Assembly (NCBI RefSeq): GCF_014270065.1
Contig: NZ_JACNME010000014.1
Coordinates: 46,676-110,675 of the forward strand
Length of the DNA: 64,000 nt
Origin: Quadrisphaera sp. RL12-1S
Lineage (GTDB): Bacteria; Actinomycetota; Actinomycetes; Actinomycetales; Quadrisphaeraceae
Direction of reading: 5' to 3'
In this document: positions 8,606 through 17,500 of the stretch, in pieces
How the letters are laid out: each line of letters opens with the position of its first letter
How positions within the stretch are numbered: position 1 is the first letter of the stretch
The notes under the pieces: generated by a model
Told to the model about the DNA's origin: nothing
Databases searched by the model: none
The model's input: the letters and a program-made list of their open reading frames with translations, nothing else
Made by a program: the position numbers and the translations under genes

Positions 8606-9141
8606 GCGCCGCCGCCGTTCGGGTGGTCGTGGCCTCGGATGCTCATGGAGTGGTCATCGGCAGGAGTGGCCTCGGAGTCGAGCCCTGCGTCGACACCGGG
8701 GTGCGCGGGACCCTGCACGCCGGTGGTGAGGCCGCGCGCCCGGCCAGCGTGCTCGTCGATGACGGCCTGGTCGGCCTTGAGGTCGGCGGCGCGCTGGGCC
8801 TGCTCGTGGCGGTCCGCCAGGCGCTGCAGCCCCTTGGCCCGACCCTCCGCGGCGGCCCACACGGCCTGGGCGGAGCGGGCCTCGGCCTCGGCGTCGGCCA
8901 GGACGGCCAGGGCGTCCTGGTAGCGGGCGCTGCTGGCGCTGCGCGCGGCGACGGCCGCGGCGAAGCTCTGCGGGCTGCCGTGGTCGGCGAAGCTCTGCGC
9001 CGCGGCCTCCTCGAGGATGCTCTCGGAGAAGGAGCGGGCGGCCACGGTGCGCGCGGCGGCAGCACCGGCCGCGGCGGCGGCGATGTCGCGCTGCAGGTGG
9101 CGCACGCGCAGCACCTGCTCCAGGCGGAACTTCCTGCTCAT
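8602..9141 (-). CDS. fliJ: Flagellar export protein FliJ
   Basis: FliJ is a small coiled-coil stalk of the flagellar export ATPase. The 179-residue product is almost entirely helical, rich in Ala, Glu, Gln and Arg, begins FRLEQVLRVRHLQRD as FliJ proteins do, and follows fliI in transcription order. The stop overlaps the next ATG (ATGA). Unusually, 175 bp containing a 62-bp palindromic element separate it from fliI. Sequence conservation in FliJ is low; the call rests on the N-terminal pattern, coiled coil and gene order. Confidence 0.8.
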   Translation of the reverse strand: MSRKFRLEQVLRVRHLQRDIAAAAAGAAAARTVAARSFSESILEEAAAQSFADHGSPQSFAAAVAARSASSARYQDALAVLADAEAEARSAQAVWAAAEGRAKGLQRLADRHEQAQRAADLKADQAVIDEHAGRARGLTTGVQGPAHPGVDAGLDSEATPADDHSMSIRGHDHPNGGGA

Positions 9142-9187
9142 CGCTGCCTCCTCATGCCTCGTGCGGGGCTGGTCACCGAGCCGAGTC

Positions 9188-9249
9188 GTCGATCTTGGTG
9201 TTCCGTGGGCGCCTCATGGCCTTCAGCGCCACGCAACGCCGAGGTCGAC
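9188..9249. repeat. 62-bp palindromic element, copy 1 (fliI-fliJ gap)
   Basis: The 62-bp segment starts GTCGATCTTGGTGTTCCGTG and ends with its approximate reverse complement (CACGCAACGCCGAGGTCGAC), so it can fold into a long imperfect stem of about 23 bp. A second copy with the same length and arm sequences lies at 42964-43025. It interrupts an otherwise compact operon and looks like a REP-type interspersed element. Confidence 0.7.
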
Positions 9250-9316
9250 ACCGCGGGGAGCGCGAAAGTGCTTCGGAAGCCCATGATCACGGCGGGGGGT
9301 GCTCAGGGCGGAGCCC

Positions 9317-10726
9317 TCAGGCCCCGGCGACCGGGTTGCGGGCCACCACGCCGGCCAGCGCGTTCCAGGCGTCGTCGGTGGACGTGCGGTCCTCGACGTC
9401 CTGGCGCAGGAAGCCGTCGATGTCCGCCCGGGCGCCGATCGCGGCGTCGGTCAGGGGGTTGGAGCCGGGCACGTAGGCGCCGACGTCCACGAGGTCCTGC
9501 GCCTCGCGGCGCGCGGCCATGAGGCGGCGCACGTGAGTGGCCAGACCGCGCTGCTCGCGGGTGGTGACGCGCGAGGCCACGCGGGAGACGGACCCGAGCA
9601 CGTCGATGCTCGGGAAGTGGCCGGCGGTGGCCAGGTCGCGGTCGAGCACCACGTGGCCGTCCAGGATGGAGCGCGCGGCGTCCGCGATCGGCTCGTTGTG
9701 GTCGTCGCCGTCCACGAGCACGGTGTAGATGCCGGTGATGGAGCCCGTGGCGCCGGTGCCGGCGCGCTCGAGCAGGCGGGGCAGCAGCGCGAAGGTGCTC
9801 GGCGGGTAGCCGCGGGTGGCGGGGGGCTCCCCCACCGACAGGCCGATCTCGCGCTGGGCCATGCAGAAGCGGGTGAGGCTGTCCATCATCAGCAGCGCGT
9901 TCATGCCGAGGTCGCGGAAGTGCTCGGCGATGGTGGTGGCCACCATCGCCGCCCGCAGGCGCACCAGCGGCGGCTGGTCGGAGGTGGCGACGACGACGAC
10001 GGAGCGCGCGAGGCCCTCGGGGCCGAGGTCGTCCTCGATGAACTCGCGGACCTCGCGGCCGCGCTCGCCGATGAGGGCGATGACGTTGACGTCGGCCTCG
10101 GTACCGCGGGCGATCATCGACAGCAGGGTCGACTTGCCGACGCCGGAGCCGGCGAACAGGCCGATGCGCTGGCCGCGGCCCACCGGGGTCATGGCGTCGA
10201 GGGCGCGGACGCCGGTGCCCATGGGGGTGTCGATGCGCTCGCGCTTGATGGGGTCCGGCGCGGGGTTGTCGATCGGCACCCAGGCGGTGGCCTGGGCCTT
10301 GCCGAGCCCGTCGATCGGACGTCCGAGGCCGTCGAGCACGCGGCCGAGGAGCCCGATGCCCACCGGGACGCGCTGGCTGCGGCCCATGGCGAGCACGGGC
10401 TGGCCGGCGCGCAGGCCCTGGCCGACCGGCGGGGTGCCCAGCGGCATGCAGGTGACGTGGTCGGGCGCGACGGCCACGACCTCGGCGTCGATGCCCTGGC
10501 CGGTGGTGGTGAGGTCACCGGTGAGGATCTTCACGATGTCGCCGACGGGGGCGCGCAGGCCGGCCGCCTCGATGGTGAGGCCGACGACGCGGCGGACCGT
10601 GCCGGTGACCTGGGGAGCGCCGGCGGCCTCCGCGCGGCGCATGATGGCCGGCAGGGCGATCCCGGGGACGCCGACGGCCGCGGCGGGCGAGCCCGGCGCG
10701 GCGGCGAGGTCTGCGAGGCGGCTCAT
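9317..10726 (-). CDS. fliI: Flagellum-specific export ATPase FliI
   Basis: FliI is the hexameric F1-like ATPase that energises flagellar type III export. The 469-residue protein has Walker A GSGVGKST at about residues 193-200, Walker B 'LLMMDSLTRF', and the family sequence 'GERGREVREFIEDDLG'. N-terminal beta-barrel and C-terminal helical domains are present and length is normal. It overlaps fliH by 4 nt, indicating coupling with its regulator. The distance to fliJ is unusually long. Confidence 0.97.
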   Translation of the reverse strand: MSRLADLAAAPGSPAAAVGVPGIALPAIMRRAEAAGAPQVTGTVRRVVGLTIEAAGLRAPVGDIVKILTGDLTTTGQGIDAEVVAVAPDHVTCMPLGTPPVGQGLRAGQPVLAMGRSQRVPVGIGLLGRVLDGLGRPIDGLGKAQATAWVPIDNPAPDPIKRERIDTPMGTGVRALDAMTPVGRGQRIGLFAGSGVGKSTLLSMIARGTEADVNVIALIGERGREVREFIEDDLGPEGLARSVVVVATSDQPPLVRLRAAMVATTIAEHFRDLGMNALLMMDSLTRFCMAQREIGLSVGEPPATRGYPPSTFALLPRLLERAGTGATGSITGIYTVLVDGDDHNEPIADAARSILDGHVVLDRDLATAGHFPSIDVLGSVSRVASRVTTREQRGLATHVRRLMAARREAQDLVDVGAYVPGSNPLTDAAIGARADIDGFLRQDVEDRTSTDDAWNALAGVVARNPVAGA

Positions 10727-11415
10727 GCGCGCGAGGCCTGGCCGGCGGGGCGCGCGGCGCCGCGGAGCTGGCCGCGGATGCGGGCGAGCGCGGTGTCGGT
10801 GCGGGCGTCCACGAGGCCTCCGGGGAACTCGGCGAAGGCGTCGCCGGGCGCCAGGCGCGGGTCGGCGACGATGGTCACCTGGTTCTCGGCGAGCGCCGCG
10901 AGGCCCTCGGTGCTGCGCATCTGCTCGACCACGGCGAGGTCCTCCGGGTTGAGGCGGACCGTGATGTCCGCGTGGGTGGGGGCGGCGTCCAGGGCGCGGC
11001 GCAGCGCGGTGAAGCCGCGCGTGCCGTCGTCGGCGATCTCCCGGCCGATGACGACCTCGGCGAGGTCGACGACGGCGATGGCGACGGCGTCGGCGACGGC
11101 GTCCAGCTGCGGCGCGGTGCGGGCGCGGAGCTCGTCGGCGGCCACCTCCAGGGAGGTGATGGCCTGGGCGACCTGCGCCTGCAGCGCCGCCACCTCGGCG
11201 GCGGCGCGGGCGCGCAGCTCGGCGATGACGCGGCGCTCCTCCTCCGCGGCGGCGGCCACGCCCTGGGCCCAGCCCGCGGCGTAGCCGGAGGCCTGGGAGG
11301 TGGCGGCGACGTTCTGGGAGGCGAACGCCGCGGCGGTGGCGTGGCCGTCGAAGGAGGACCGGCTGCCCGGCAGCGGCGTGAAGACCGCCGCGTGGGGGCT
11401 AGGCGACGAACTCAT
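10723..11415 (-). CDS. fliH: Flagellar assembly protein FliH
   Basis: FliH binds and regulates FliI and links it to the C-ring. From ATG 11415 (GAGGGAG upstream) it encodes 230 residues: an Ala-rich N-terminus, a long helical stretch with AAGWAQGVAAAAEEERRV, and a C-terminal domain with 'VRLNPEDLAVVEQ' and 'VTIVADPRLAPGDAFAEF', both typical of FliH/HrpE. The first 17 nt overlap the end of fliG, and the stop overlaps fliI. Sequence is divergent but order and C-terminal motifs agree. Confidence 0.88.
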   Translation of the reverse strand: MSSSPSPHAAVFTPLPGSRSSFDGHATAAAFASQNVAATSQASGYAAGWAQGVAAAAEEERRVIAELRARAAAEVAALQAQVAQAITSLEVAADELRARTAPQLDAVADAVAIAVVDLAEVVIGREIADDGTRGFTALRRALDAAPTHADITVRLNPEDLAVVEQMRSTEGLAALAENQVTIVADPRLAPGDAFAEFPGGLVDARTDTALARIRGQLRGAARPAGQASRA

Positions 11416-12430
11416 CGTCGGACTCCCTCTGGATCGTGATCTGACCGGACTCCTCGAGCTGGCGGATCGCGGCCACCACCGCGGAGCGACCCTCCTCGGC
11501 CTGCGAGAGGCGGACGGCGCCCATGAGCTCCATCTCCTCGAGCAGGTTCTCCTTGGCGCGCGAGGAGACGTTGTTGAGGATCTTGTCGCGCAGGTCGTCG
11601 CGGGCGCCCTTGAGCGCCACCGCCAGCGTGCCGGCGTCGACCTCGCGCAGCACCAGCTGCATCGCCTTGTCCTCAAGGGACAGGATGTCCTCGAAGGTGA
11701 ACATGGACGCGCGGATCTGGTCCGCGAGCACCGGGTCGCGCTTGGCGAGCTCCTCGAGCAGCTGCTTGCTGGTGCCGGCGTCGGTGCGGTTGATGATCTC
11801 CACCAGCGGCTGCATGCCGCCGACCACCTCGTCGACCTGGGCGGTGAGCACCGCCCCGGCCTTGCGGCGGATCGACTCGGCGACGATCGCCACGACGTCG
11901 GGCGAGGTGCGCTCCATCGTGGCGATGCGCTGCGCGACGTCCGCCTGGACCTCCGCGGGGAAGGTGACCAGGGCCGCGGACGCCTGGTGGGCGCGCAGGT
12001 GCGCCAGCACCAGGGCGATCGTCTGGGGGGTCTCCCCCTGCAGGAACGACACCGTCTGACGGGTGTCGGCCTCCTCGAGGAAGAGGAACGGCTGCTTGTC
12101 GTCCCCGCCCTTGAGGCGGTCCATCATCTCGCCGGCCGCCTCCTTGCCGATGGAGGCCTCCAGCATCGCCTTGGCGAAGCCGGGACCGCCCTGGCCGAGG
12201 GCCGCCGGGCCCACCAGCTCGCTGAAGCCCGCGATGAGCACCTCGTCGGCCAGCTCGGGGTCGATCTCACCGAGGCGCATGAGCTCGACGGTGATGAGCT
12301 CCACCTCCTCGGGGTCGAGCTGGGCCATGAGGAGGGCCGAGCGCTCGGGACCGAGCTGCACGAGCAGCACGGCGGCCTTCTGGGGACCGGTGAGCGCTTC
12401 GACGGAGCGCAGGGCGAGGCTGGTGGCCAT
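11399..12430 (-). CDS. fliG: Flagellar motor switch protein FliG
   Basis: FliG is the rotor part that contacts the stator and the MS-ring. The 343-residue product contains the N-terminal FliF-binding domain (TGPQKAAVLLVQLG), a middle domain with GETPQTIALVLAHL where most homologues have EHPQT, and the C-terminal torque domain (MFTFEDILSLEDKAMQLVL) with charged residues typical of stator contact. It lies between fliF and fliH. Length is typical. Confidence 0.97.
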   Translation of the reverse strand: MATSLALRSVEALTGPQKAAVLLVQLGPERSALLMAQLDPEEVELITVELMRLGEIDPELADEVLIAGFSELVGPAALGQGGPGFAKAMLEASIGKEAAGEMMDRLKGGDDKQPFLFLEEADTRQTVSFLQGETPQTIALVLAHLRAHQASAALVTFPAEVQADVAQRIATMERTSPDVVAIVAESIRRKAGAVLTAQVDEVVGGMQPLVEIINRTDAGTSKQLLEELAKRDPVLADQIRASMFTFEDILSLEDKAMQLVLREVDAGTLAVALKGARDDLRDKILNNVSSRAKENLLEEMELMGAVRLSQAEEGRSAVVAAIRQLEESGQITIQRESDDEFVA

Positions 12431-12436
12431 GGCGGG

Positions 12437-14035
12437 TCAGCCCTTCTTGGAGGCGGCGAGCCAGCCGCGGAGCAGGTTGGCGACCTCGGCCGGCTGGGTG
12501 TCCACCAGCTGGCCGAACTCCTGGCGGCGCAGCGCCTCCGGCTCCGGCTCCGGGGCCACCAGCAGGTGGCCGTCGTCGGCGGCGGGGGCGAGCGCGGACA
12601 TCGGGGTGCCCGGGGCGGGGACCTCGGGGTAGAGCCGCTCGAGCTCGCCGAGGTCGACCGCCTCGCGGCGGTTCTTCTTCACGGCCCGGCGCCAGGCGAT
12701 GAGCAGGACGATCGCCAGGAGCAGCACGCCCAGGGCGATGGCGCCCTGCTTGATGAGCGCCCACTGGGCGTCGCTCTTCTGCTGCGCGGCGGCGGCGGCC
12801 AGCTGCTGCTTGGCGGCGTCGGCCGCCGTGGTGTCGAACGTGGCCGGGGTGATGGTGACCACGTCGCCGCGAACCTGGTCGAAGCCGGCCGCGGCCGCGA
12901 TGGCGGCCTGCAGGTTCTGCTGGCCGATCCCGGCGAGCGCTGCCTGGTCCACCATGACCGCCACCGACTGCCGCTGCACAGCGCCCGGAGCGACCATCGT
13001 GTTGTCCACCACGGTGTTGTTGGGGTTGTCCTGCACGTTCGACTTCTTCGTGTACCCGCCCTGGCCCGTGGTGGAGCCGGCACCCGCCGTGGTGGACGTG
13101 CCGTTCACCCCCAGGACGCCATTGGCGCCGAGCGCACCACCCACGCCGCTGGCACCGCCGTTGTAGACCTCCTCGTTGGTGGACTGCGAGGACGGCAGCG
13201 CGCCGCTGGGGGTGTAGGTGGTCTTGACGCGGTTGGTCTGGTCGAAGTTCAGCGTGGCGTTGACGGAGGCGATGGCCTTGCCGGGCCCCAGGGTCTTGTC
13301 GAGCATCGCCTGGATCGCCGACTGGGTCTTCGTCTCGTACGCGGTGGTCTGCTCGTCCCCCTGGCCGACGGCGCCCTGGCCGGCCGCGGAGAGCAGCTCC
13401 CCCTTGGCGTCGGAGACCGTGACCTGCTTGGGGTCCAGGTCGGGCACGGAGGAGGAGACCAGCTGGATGATGGAGTTGACCTGGTCGTCCGTGGCCTTGG
13501 TGATGCCCGTGTCGATGAGGACCGAGGCCTTGGTGGGCTCCTTCGACTCGGTGTAGACCGTTTCCTCCGGGACCGCGATGTGGACGACGGCGGACCGCAC
13601 CCCGTCCAGCTGCTCGATGGTCTTGGCGAGGTCACCCTCGACAGCGCGCTGGTAGGCGACCTTCTGCTGGAACTGCGACGCGGTGATGCCCTGCTGGTCG
13701 AGCAGCGCGAACCCGCTCTTCTCCTTGGGCAGGCCCGCCGCAGCGATGGCCATGGCGGCCTTGGACTCATCGGCGGACGGCACGAGGACCTGGCCGCCCT
13801 GGAACGTGCCGGTGATGCCCGCGCTCTGGAGGGCGCCGGTCATGTCGGAGGCGTCGGCGGCCGAGACGCCGCTGGCGACCGGGACCAGGTCCGGCTTGGA
13901 GACGTAGGTGACGAAGGCCGACCCCCCGAGGAGGAGGATGCCGATGCCGATCACGGCGAGCACCTTCTGGCCCAGGGACAGCGAGTTCACCTGGGCACCC
14001 AGCTTCTTGAGCTGGTCCGTGAGCTGCGGGGGCAT
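12437..14035 (-). CDS. fliF: Flagellar MS-ring protein FliF
   Basis: FliF forms the membrane MS-ring on which the flagellum is built. The 532-residue protein has two transmembrane helices (about 25-45 and 440-460), a ring-building domain with GLPKEKSGFALLDQQGITAS and VHIAVPEE, and a cytoplasmic C-terminus that binds FliG. A Gly/Ser/Thr-rich loop sits at about 270-320. The start ATG overlaps the fliE stop. Confidence 0.96.
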   Translation of the reverse strand: MPPQLTDQLKKLGAQVNSLSLGQKVLAVIGIGILLLGGSAFVTYVSKPDLVPVASGVSAADASDMTGALQSAGITGTFQGGQVLVPSADESKAAMAIAAAGLPKEKSGFALLDQQGITASQFQQKVAYQRAVEGDLAKTIEQLDGVRSAVVHIAVPEETVYTESKEPTKASVLIDTGITKATDDQVNSIIQLVSSSVPDLDPKQVTVSDAKGELLSAAGQGAVGQGDEQTTAYETKTQSAIQAMLDKTLGPGKAIASVNATLNFDQTNRVKTTYTPSGALPSSQSTNEEVYNGGASGVGGALGANGVLGVNGTSTTAGAGSTTGQGGYTKKSNVQDNPNNTVVDNTMVAPGAVQRQSVAVMVDQAALAGIGQQNLQAAIAAAAGFDQVRGDVVTITPATFDTTAADAAKQQLAAAAAQQKSDAQWALIKQGAIALGVLLLAIVLLIAWRRAVKKNRREAVDLGELERLYPEVPAPGTPMSALAPAADDGHLLVAPEPEPEALRRQEFGQLVDTQPAEVANLLRGWLAASKKG

Positions 14036-14451
14036 CAGAACTGCATCCTCATGATCTCGGAGAACGCCTCGAGGGCCTTGTTGCGGAGGGCCACGGTCAC
14101 CTGGGTCGCCATGCCGGCCTCGGCAGCGGCGACGGTGTAGTCGTGGACGTCCTTGAGGTCGCCGGTGGCGGCCTGGACGGCGAGCGCGGAGCTCTTGGAC
14201 TGCAGCGCCTGCACGTTCTCGAGGCTGGAGGCCAGCGTCGTCGCGAACCCGGTGGATCCGGTGGACCTCGTGCCCGACGCGCCGGCGAGGGCCTGCGCGG
14301 CCGCTGCGAGGGCGTCGGTGTTCGCGGAGGGGTCGGTGCCGTCGGTGCTGCCGGTCCCGCCGGCAGCGCCCGCGGCGCCGTTCCTCAGGAGTGCGGCGTA
14401 CTGCTCCAGCGCGGAGCTTCCGCCGGCGCCGAGGGGGAGGATGCCGGCCAC
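14035..14451 (-). CDS. fliE: Flagellar hook-basal body protein FliE
   Basis: FliE joins the MS-ring to the rod. The product has 138 residues; the C-terminal half carries the conserved [21 protein letters not shown] region and ends [11 protein letters not shown], as FliE does. The N-terminal half is an Ala/Gly/Ser-rich extension not seen in short FliE proteins. It lies between flgC and fliF and its stop overlaps the fliF start. Confidence 0.93.
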   Translation of the reverse strand: MAGILPLGAGGSSALEQYAALLRNGAAGAAGGTGSTDGTDPSANTDALAAAAQALAGASGTRSTGSTGFATTLASSLENVQALQSKSSALAVQAATGDLKDVHDYTVAAAEAGMATQVTVALRNKALEAFSEIMRMQF

Positions 14452-14452
14452 G

Positions 14453-14872
14453 TCACTTCGCTCCGATGTTGATGGCGGCCTCGTAGGAGGCGCGGGCGCG
14501 CTCCACGACGGCGGCGTTGGCCTGGTAGGCGCGCTGGCTGATGATCAGCTGGCCCATCTGGCTGTTCATGTCGATGTCGGGCATCTTCACGTAGCCCTTG
14601 GCGTCGGCGAGGGCGTTGGACGGGTCGTAGACCAGGCGCCCCTCGCCGCTGCCGAACTGGACGCCGGCCACCTCGACCCCGCCGGCGGTGCTGCCGTCGT
14701 GGGCGCTGCCGTAGTCCTTGGCCTGCGCGACCACGAAGCGCTGGCGGAACGCGTCCTGGTCGGTGCGGGAGACGTCGTTGATGTTGGCGATGTTGTCGCC
14801 GACGGCGTCCATCCACTTGCGAGCGAGGGTCATGCCGGACCCGGAGGCCTTGAGGGCGTCGAACAGGCTCAT
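14453..14872 (-). CDS. flgC: Flagellar basal-body rod protein FlgC
   Basis: FlgC is a proximal rod subunit. The 139-residue protein has the N-terminal axial motif [20 protein letters not shown] and the C-terminal [19 protein letters not shown], both family hallmarks. It follows flgB by 7 nt and precedes fliE by 1 nt, the canonical order. Confidence 0.96.
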   Translation of the reverse strand: MSLFDALKASGSGMTLARKWMDAVGDNIANINDVSRTDQDAFRQRFVVAQAKDYGSAHDGSTAGGVEVAGVQFGSGEGRLVYDPSNALADAKGYVKMPDIDMNSQMGQLIISQRAYQANAAVVERARASYEAAINIGAK

Positions 14873-14879
14873 GGCTGCC

Positions 14880-15224
14880 TCAGCTCGTCTTCAGGGCGTT
14901 GGCGACGGACGAGAACTTGTTGCTCATCGCCTGCGACACGAGCTGGTAGCGCAGCTGGGTGTCGATGTTGGAGAGCGTCTCGGTGTCGAGGTCGACGTTG
15001 TTGCCGTCCTCGCGGGTGGGCGTCGCCATGTCGCGGGACTCGGTGGACGGAGCGACACCGCTGCCCCCGGCGACGGCGTCGCGCAGCGCGGACTCGAAGT
15101 CGACGCGCGCGGCCAGGTAGTGGGGGGTGTTGATGTTGGCGATGTTGTCGGCGGTGGCGCGCTGGCGTGCTGCAAGCCCGTCGAGGGCCGAGCTCAGCGC
15201 GGCGGAGCTGACGGAGTCGAACAC
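14880..15224 (-). CDS. flgB: Flagellar basal-body rod protein FlgB
   Basis: FlgB is the first proximal rod subunit. The 114-residue product starts at GTG 15224 with GGAGG 7 nt upstream. It shows LDGLAARQRATADNIANINTP and a C-terminal LRYQLVSQAMSNKFSSV segment. It is the first gene of the basal-body operon, with a sigma-28-like promoter about 90 bp upstream. Confidence 0.95.
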   Translation of the reverse strand: MFDSVSSAALSSALDGLAARQRATADNIANINTPHYLAARVDFESALRDAVAGGSGVAPSTESRDMATPTREDGNNVDLDTETLSNIDTQLRYQLVSQAMSNKFSSVANALKTS

Positions 15225-15315
15225 GGTGCCTCCACAGAAGCGGGCTGCTGAGCAGTCCCGCGAGGGGATGGCCGTGTCCGTGGCCTCTGGGTGAGCGATC
15301 CGTCGCTCAGAGGAG

Positions 15316-15344
15316 TCATCGGCAGACCGGGTGACGTCCTTGAG
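15316..15344 (-). promoter_or_regulatory. Sigma-28-like promoter of the flgB basal-body operon
   Basis: Minus-strand CTCAA (15344-15340), 16 bp, GCCGATGA (15323-15316). The predicted start lies about 85 nt before flgB. In enteric bacteria this operon is a sigma-70/FlhDC target, so a sigma-28 box here is notable. Confidence 0.7.
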
Positions 15345-15386
15345 CCCGAGCGGGTGACGCGTCCAGCGAGGTGTTCAGCGAGGTGT

Positions 15387-16658
15387 TCAGGAGGTGAGCA
15401 TGGCCGTGAGGCCCGCCGCCTCGGAGAGCGCTCGCGCGTACGCGCGTCCCGCCTCCACCGGCGATGACGAGGCCTCCCGCGGCGCCGGCGCCGCGGGGCT
15501 CGCCTCGGTGGACAGCACGGCGGCCAGCGCCGAGCCGACCGGCCCCTCGAACTGCGTCAGCGCTCCGCGCAGGGAGTCCGGCACGTTGACGGTGGAGAGC
15601 AGCTCCTCCACGGACAGGCCCATCGCCTCGGCGGTGCCGGAGAGCAGGCCGGCGGTGTACGCCTCCTGCGAGCGGTCCCCCGCGAGGCGGGACACCGCAC
15701 CGGCGCGGGCCAGCACGAACGTGAGGGCGGCTCGGCCCTGTCCCCCGCCGGAGCCGGTGGTGGCGCCGACCACGGTGAGGGCCGCCCAGGAGGACAGCGT
15801 GCGCCGCCCGACCAGCACGATGGCGTGGCCGACCGAGCTCACCGGCGACAGCGTCGCGACGGCGGAGGAGCTGGCCAGGCGCAGCACGCGGAAGCTCAGC
15901 GCGGGGTCGGCCAGCACGAGCCGCTCGATCTCCGCGGTGGGGGTCTCGAGGTCGCTGAGGGCCACGAGGAGCCGCAGCGCGGAGACCCGCGCGGGGTTCA
16001 TGGAGGTGCTCTCGTGCACCACGGGGCGCTGCACCCAGTAGCCCTGGAAGAGGTCGACGCCCAGTGCGCTGCAGCGCTGGAAGTCCTCCAGGCTCTCCAC
16101 GCGCTCCACCACGATGAGCGCGGAGCTGTTGTGCTCGCGCACCAGGGAGATCAGCTGCTCGACGTGGTCGAACCTGTTGACGAGCCGGCCGTCGTCGCCG
16201 AGGAACACGTCGTCGGCCGGGGGCAGCACCAGCTTGACGAACTGCGCCAGCGGGAGCGTGGGCAGCCGGTGCTCCTCGCCCTCGAAGTCGTCGATGGCCA
16301 GGGAGAACCCGCGGTCGCGCAGCCGGTGCACGCCGGCCATGACCTCGTCGTCGACGACGATCTCCTCGGTGATCTCCAGGACGACGTCCTCGAGGCCGGG
16401 CGCGAGGGGCAGCTCCCCGACCACGAAGGCGCGGGTGAGGTTGACGAAGAAGCGGGACCCGGTGGACAGGGTCCGGTCGCCGAAGTCGCCGAGGACGGCC
16501 GTCAGCACCTGCGAGGTCGCCGCGTCGTGCTCCGCCTGGCTGTGCAGGTTCGCCGCGTCCGCGCCACCGGCGCGGAACAGCAGCTCGTAGCCGACGAGGT
16601 TGAGGTCGCGGTCGACGATGGCCTGGCGGCCGACGCGGACCTGGGTGCTGACGGGCAC
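15387..16658 (-). CDS. EAL-HDOD domain signalling protein (YuxH-type)
   Basis: The 423-residue product has an N-terminal EAL-like domain (about 5-200) and a C-terminal HDOD domain (about 205-400). The catalytic EAL triplet reads ELL (GYELLFRAGG), and other metal-binding residues are replaced, so c-di-GMP hydrolysis is unlikely. HDOD domains occur in signalling proteins of unknown biochemistry. It starts at GTG 16658, 4 nt past the stop of the FliT-like gene, so it is the last gene of the fliD-fliS operon. A 12-nt direct duplication (15365-15388) overlaps its stop. Its placement suggests a link between filament assembly and signalling. Confidence 0.82.
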   Translation of the reverse strand: MPVSTQVRVGRQAIVDRDLNLVGYELLFRAGGADAANLHSQAEHDAATSQVLTAVLGDFGDRTLSTGSRFFVNLTRAFVVGELPLAPGLEDVVLEITEEIVVDDEVMAGVHRLRDRGFSLAIDDFEGEEHRLPTLPLAQFVKLVLPPADDVFLGDDGRLVNRFDHVEQLISLVREHNSSALIVVERVESLEDFQRCSALGVDLFQGYWVQRPVVHESTSMNPARVSALRLLVALSDLETPTAEIERLVLADPALSFRVLRLASSSAVATLSPVSSVGHAIVLVGRRTLSSWAALTVVGATTGSGGGQGRAALTFVLARAGAVSRLAGDRSQEAYTAGLLSGTAEAMGLSVEELLSTVNVPDSLRGALTQFEGPVGSALAAVLSTEASPAAPAPREASSSPVEAGRAYARALSEAAGLTAMLTS

Positions 16659-16662
16659 GGGG

Positions 16663-17013
16663 CTAGACCGCCTTGTCGACGTACACCGGCCGGGGCGCGG
16701 TGCCGAGGTCGAGGCGGGCGTGCAGCCTGGTGGAACTGGCCTGCTGGCGGCGGATGGCCAACATCGCCCGCTCGACGCGCGCGGTCATGTCCTGATGGCG
16801 AGCCAGCAGAGCGGCGGCGCGGGGCGCGAGCTCGGCGGGCAGCGGCACAGCGGGAGCCTGCCACGTCGGACGGATCTCCGGGAGGACGTCGGTCTGGGCC
16901 TGCACCGCCAGAGCGCGCTCGGTCTCGACGACGTCGGCCTCGAGGGCCTCGAGGGCGGCCGCCCAGACGGCGCGCGGGTCGGCGTCCTGGCTGCTCGTCT
17001 GCTCGCCGGTCAT
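16663..17013 (-). CDS. FliT-like small flagellar protein (putative export chaperone)
   Basis: The 116-residue product is mostly helical and has no strong family motif that I can name. Its place right after fliD-fliS, its size, and the ATGA overlap with the fliS stop match fliT, the chaperone of the filament cap FliD. Residues about 55-95 (ALLARHQDMTARVERAMLAI) resemble the helical hairpin of such chaperones. The assignment rests mainly on gene order. Confidence 0.55.
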   Translation of the reverse strand: MTGEQTSSQDADPRAVWAAALEALEADVVETERALAVQAQTDVLPEIRPTWQAPAVPLPAELAPRAAALLARHQDMTARVERAMLAIRRQQASSTRLHARLDLGTAPRPVYVDKAV

Positions 17014-17453
17014 GCCACTCCCCCGAAGGAGCGGGCGGCCGCCGTCGCCGCGACGGCAGGGGTGGTGGTCACGGCGGGGACGCCGCTGACGGCCTGGCGC
17101 CACGCGTCGGCGAGCGGCTCCACCACCGTGCGCAGCTGCGCGGTGAGGTCGGCGTCGCGGGTGACGTTGGCGGTGACCAGCTGCTGCTGGAGCCACGCGT
17201 ACAGGGACGCCAGGTCGTTGGCGCCGGTCCACGCGTCGCGGTCGAGCGCCCTGTCGAGCTCGGCGACGATGGCCTGCGCGTGCTGGAGCTGGGTGTTGGC
17301 GGTCTGCAGGTCGCTCGCGCGCTGGGCGGCCTCGGCCCGGCCGAGGTCGAGGACCAGGCGGTCGGCGAGCAGCACGAGCAGGGTCTGCGGGGAGGCGGCG
17401 GCCACGCCGTCGCTGATGAAGCGGGCGCGGCGGGTCTGGAGCGCGTAGGTCAT
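17010..17453 (-). CDS. fliS: Flagellin export chaperone FliS
   Basis: FliS binds the C-terminus of flagellin and prevents early polymerisation. The 147-residue helical protein contains SPQTLLVLLADRLVLDL near residue 21-37 and LASLYAWLQQQLVTANV near residue 80-96, typical of FliS, plus an Ala/Thr/Val-rich tail. It sits between fliD and the FliT-like gene and overlaps the latter by 4 nt. Confidence 0.9.
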   Translation of the reverse strand: MTYALQTRRARFISDGVAAASPQTLLVLLADRLVLDLGRAEAAQRASDLQTANTQLQHAQAIVAELDRALDRDAWTGANDLASLYAWLQQQLVTANVTRDADLTAQLRTVVEPLADAWRQAVSGVPAVTTTPAVAATAAARSFGGVA

Positions 17454-17500
17454 GAGTGGTTCCCTTCCGTCGGCGTCGTCCTGGTGGTCCCTGTCGACGG

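Noticed and set aside
11300..14140. 946-codon plus-strand ORF opposite fliF-fliG
   Set aside because: Shadow of fliF, fliG and neighbours; composition is His/Gly/Leu-rich low complexity.
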